Below are positions 63,450 through 64,000 of a stretch of 64,000 nt of DNA, piece after piece. The notes below the pieces were generated by a model. That model was not told the DNA's origin. It was given only the letters and a program-made list of their open reading frames with translations, and searched no databases. Position 1 is the stretch's first letter. Every line of letters begins with the position of its first letter. The position numbers were made by a program, and so were the translations under genes. This stretch comes from Vreelandella maris (GTDB lineage: Bacteria; Pseudomonadota; Gammaproteobacteria; Pseudomonadales; Halomonadaceae): assembly GCF_013371085.1 (NCBI RefSeq), contig NZ_JABWCV010000012.1, forward strand, positions 62,001-126,000, given 5' to 3'.

Positions 63450-63547
63450 TTTAACGCCTAAGCTCAGTTGACGCCAGAGCGCGAAGCGCAGATGGAACCC
63501 AAAACGCAACAGTGTTGTGGGCAGTCAACTGCAGCGCTTTGTTATGC
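63449..63547 (+). other. attC-like integron recombination site
   Basis: A 99-bp imperfect inverted-repeat region begins ATTTAAC (fits the RYYYAAC core) and ends TTTGTTATGC (close to GTTRRRY). The arms AAGCTCAGTTGAC and GTCAACTGCAGCGCTT are complementary with unpaired bases, as attC sites are when folded single-stranded. It directly follows the yoeB remnant, in the place expected at the 3' end of a gene cassette, and its terminal core contains the stop codon of the next, opposite-strand gene. No integrase lies in the window. Confidence 0.5.
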
Positions 63548-63913
63548 GAACTGCTCATTGAACATTTTTTCCACATACTGCGTTTCTTCACCTCGGGGAC
63601 AATCGACCGCTGTATAAACTTGCAGAAAATTCACACCCTCAAGCGTCTGGCCAGCCCCTTTTGTTGTAACGTTAAACCGCACTAAGGGGAGTTTTGCTGA
63701 ATACTTCTGCAATGCTGTTAAATATTGCCCCTCTATCAGACGGTCTCCGACCAGCAATACGCCGCCGCTCCAGAAGATAAAAGACAGATTACGTGTTGAA
63801 TCTATTATGTGTATCTGGGATTTGATTTGATTATCCCAAAATACTTTTTCTAAACGATTATAAAACCGAGCGTGATCGTAGTTTCCGATTTCAAAGCAAA
63901 GAATATTGATCAT
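63542..63913 (-). CDS. Unknown protein, possibly in an integron cassette
   Basis: 123 residues from ATG 63913: MINILCFEIGNYDHARFYNR, then a moderately hydrophobic mixed alpha/beta sequence ending QYVEKMFNEQFA. GGAATC precedes this ATG. The same frame stays open to the window edge (ending YELTPDSIGRKQWRGI before the ATG), so the true start could be outside. AT-rich compared with the core genome, which supports acquisition. No family recognised. Confidence 0.6.
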   Translation of the reverse strand: MINILCFEIGNYDHARFYNRLEKVFWDNQIKSQIHIIDSTRNLSFIFWSGGVLLVGDRLIEGQYLTALQKYSAKLPLVRFNVTTKGAGQTLEGVNFLQVYTAVDCPRGEETQYVEKMFNEQFA

Positions 63914-64000
63914 GATTCCACGCCATTGTTTTCTTCCGATGGAATCTGGGGTCAATTCGTAGTGAGCGGAGCCTAACTCAAGGAATTTTTCGCCAAGCTT

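Noticed and set aside
63910..64000. Edge of a REP-associated (Y1) transposase element suggested by GAATCTGGGGTCA
   Set aside because: Only a short familiar word is present and no transposase sequence or paired repeat can be seen in the window.

Overview
The window reads as chromosomal DNA of a halophilic or marine gammaproteobacterium, most likely Halomonadaceae (Halomonas/Vreelandella). The basis is the overall character of the proteins: acidic surface proteins, TRAP transport, a class II IlvC with a divergent IlvY, and many families typical of that group. This is a reading from family recognition, not a database search. I saw no rRNA, tRNA, CRISPR array or intact transposon.

Layout. 1-2.4 kb: a TRAP dicarboxylate/sugar-acid transporter operon (dctP-dctQ-dctM, the last cut by the window edge) with a GntR/LacI-type operator. 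2.5-10.4 kb: the ohrR-ohr peroxide switch, an Asp/Glu racemase, a YghU-like glutathione protein, a Fur-box-linked TonB siderophore receptor, a DUF421 protein, an LpxR-like lipid A deacylase and YaeQ. 10.4-19 kb: a GST, a LysE exporter, a four-gene acyl-CoA catabolic group (acyl-CoA dehydrogenase, acyl-CoA ligase, 3-hydroxyacyl-CoA dehydrogenase, enoyl-CoA hydratase) and an MFS carrier. 19-25 kb: a methyltransferase, a glyoxalase-fold protein, an LpxL-type acyltransferase between two paralogous small membrane proteins, and ManC with a membrane sulfatase-fold protein. 25-36 kb: OpgG, an FkbM methyltransferase, a creatininase, RibA-like and RibD-like enzymes, a flippase-like protein, a GT4-methyltransferase fusion, a pterin-synthase-like protein lacking key residues, a zinc-ligand-less alcohol dehydrogenase and a CDP-alcohol phosphatidyltransferase.

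36-48.5 kb: an erythromycin-esterase family protein with a phosphoribosyltransferase, a Cys-rich copper-binding protein, GFA, a LysR/SbtA bicarbonate transporter pair, a MexEF-type RND pump with a divergent AraC regulator, and a PAS-GGDEF cyclase. 48.5-58.4 kb: katG, mntP, a sodium:solute symporter with a 43-residue partner, ilvY/ilvC and ModF. 58.4-64 kb: two small conserved proteins, aldo-keto reductases with membrane partners, an outer-membrane barrel, and a decayed yefM-yoeB toxin-antitoxin pair followed by an attC-like integron recombination site.

The most interesting region is about 27.5-36 kb. Enzymes borrowed from riboflavin and pterin synthesis sit with a glycosyltransferase/methyltransferase, a polytopic lipid-type protein and a phosphatidyltransferase, and two of the enzymes have lost the residues that define their parent families. 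I read it as a candidate pathway for an unknown pyrimidine- or pterin-derived glycoconjugate or lipid. Two other unexplained patterns are a recurrence of 12-16 bp tandem duplications beside or inside genes, and a reading frame that runs uninterrupted from the flippase-like gene through the whole antisense strand of the ribD-like gene.
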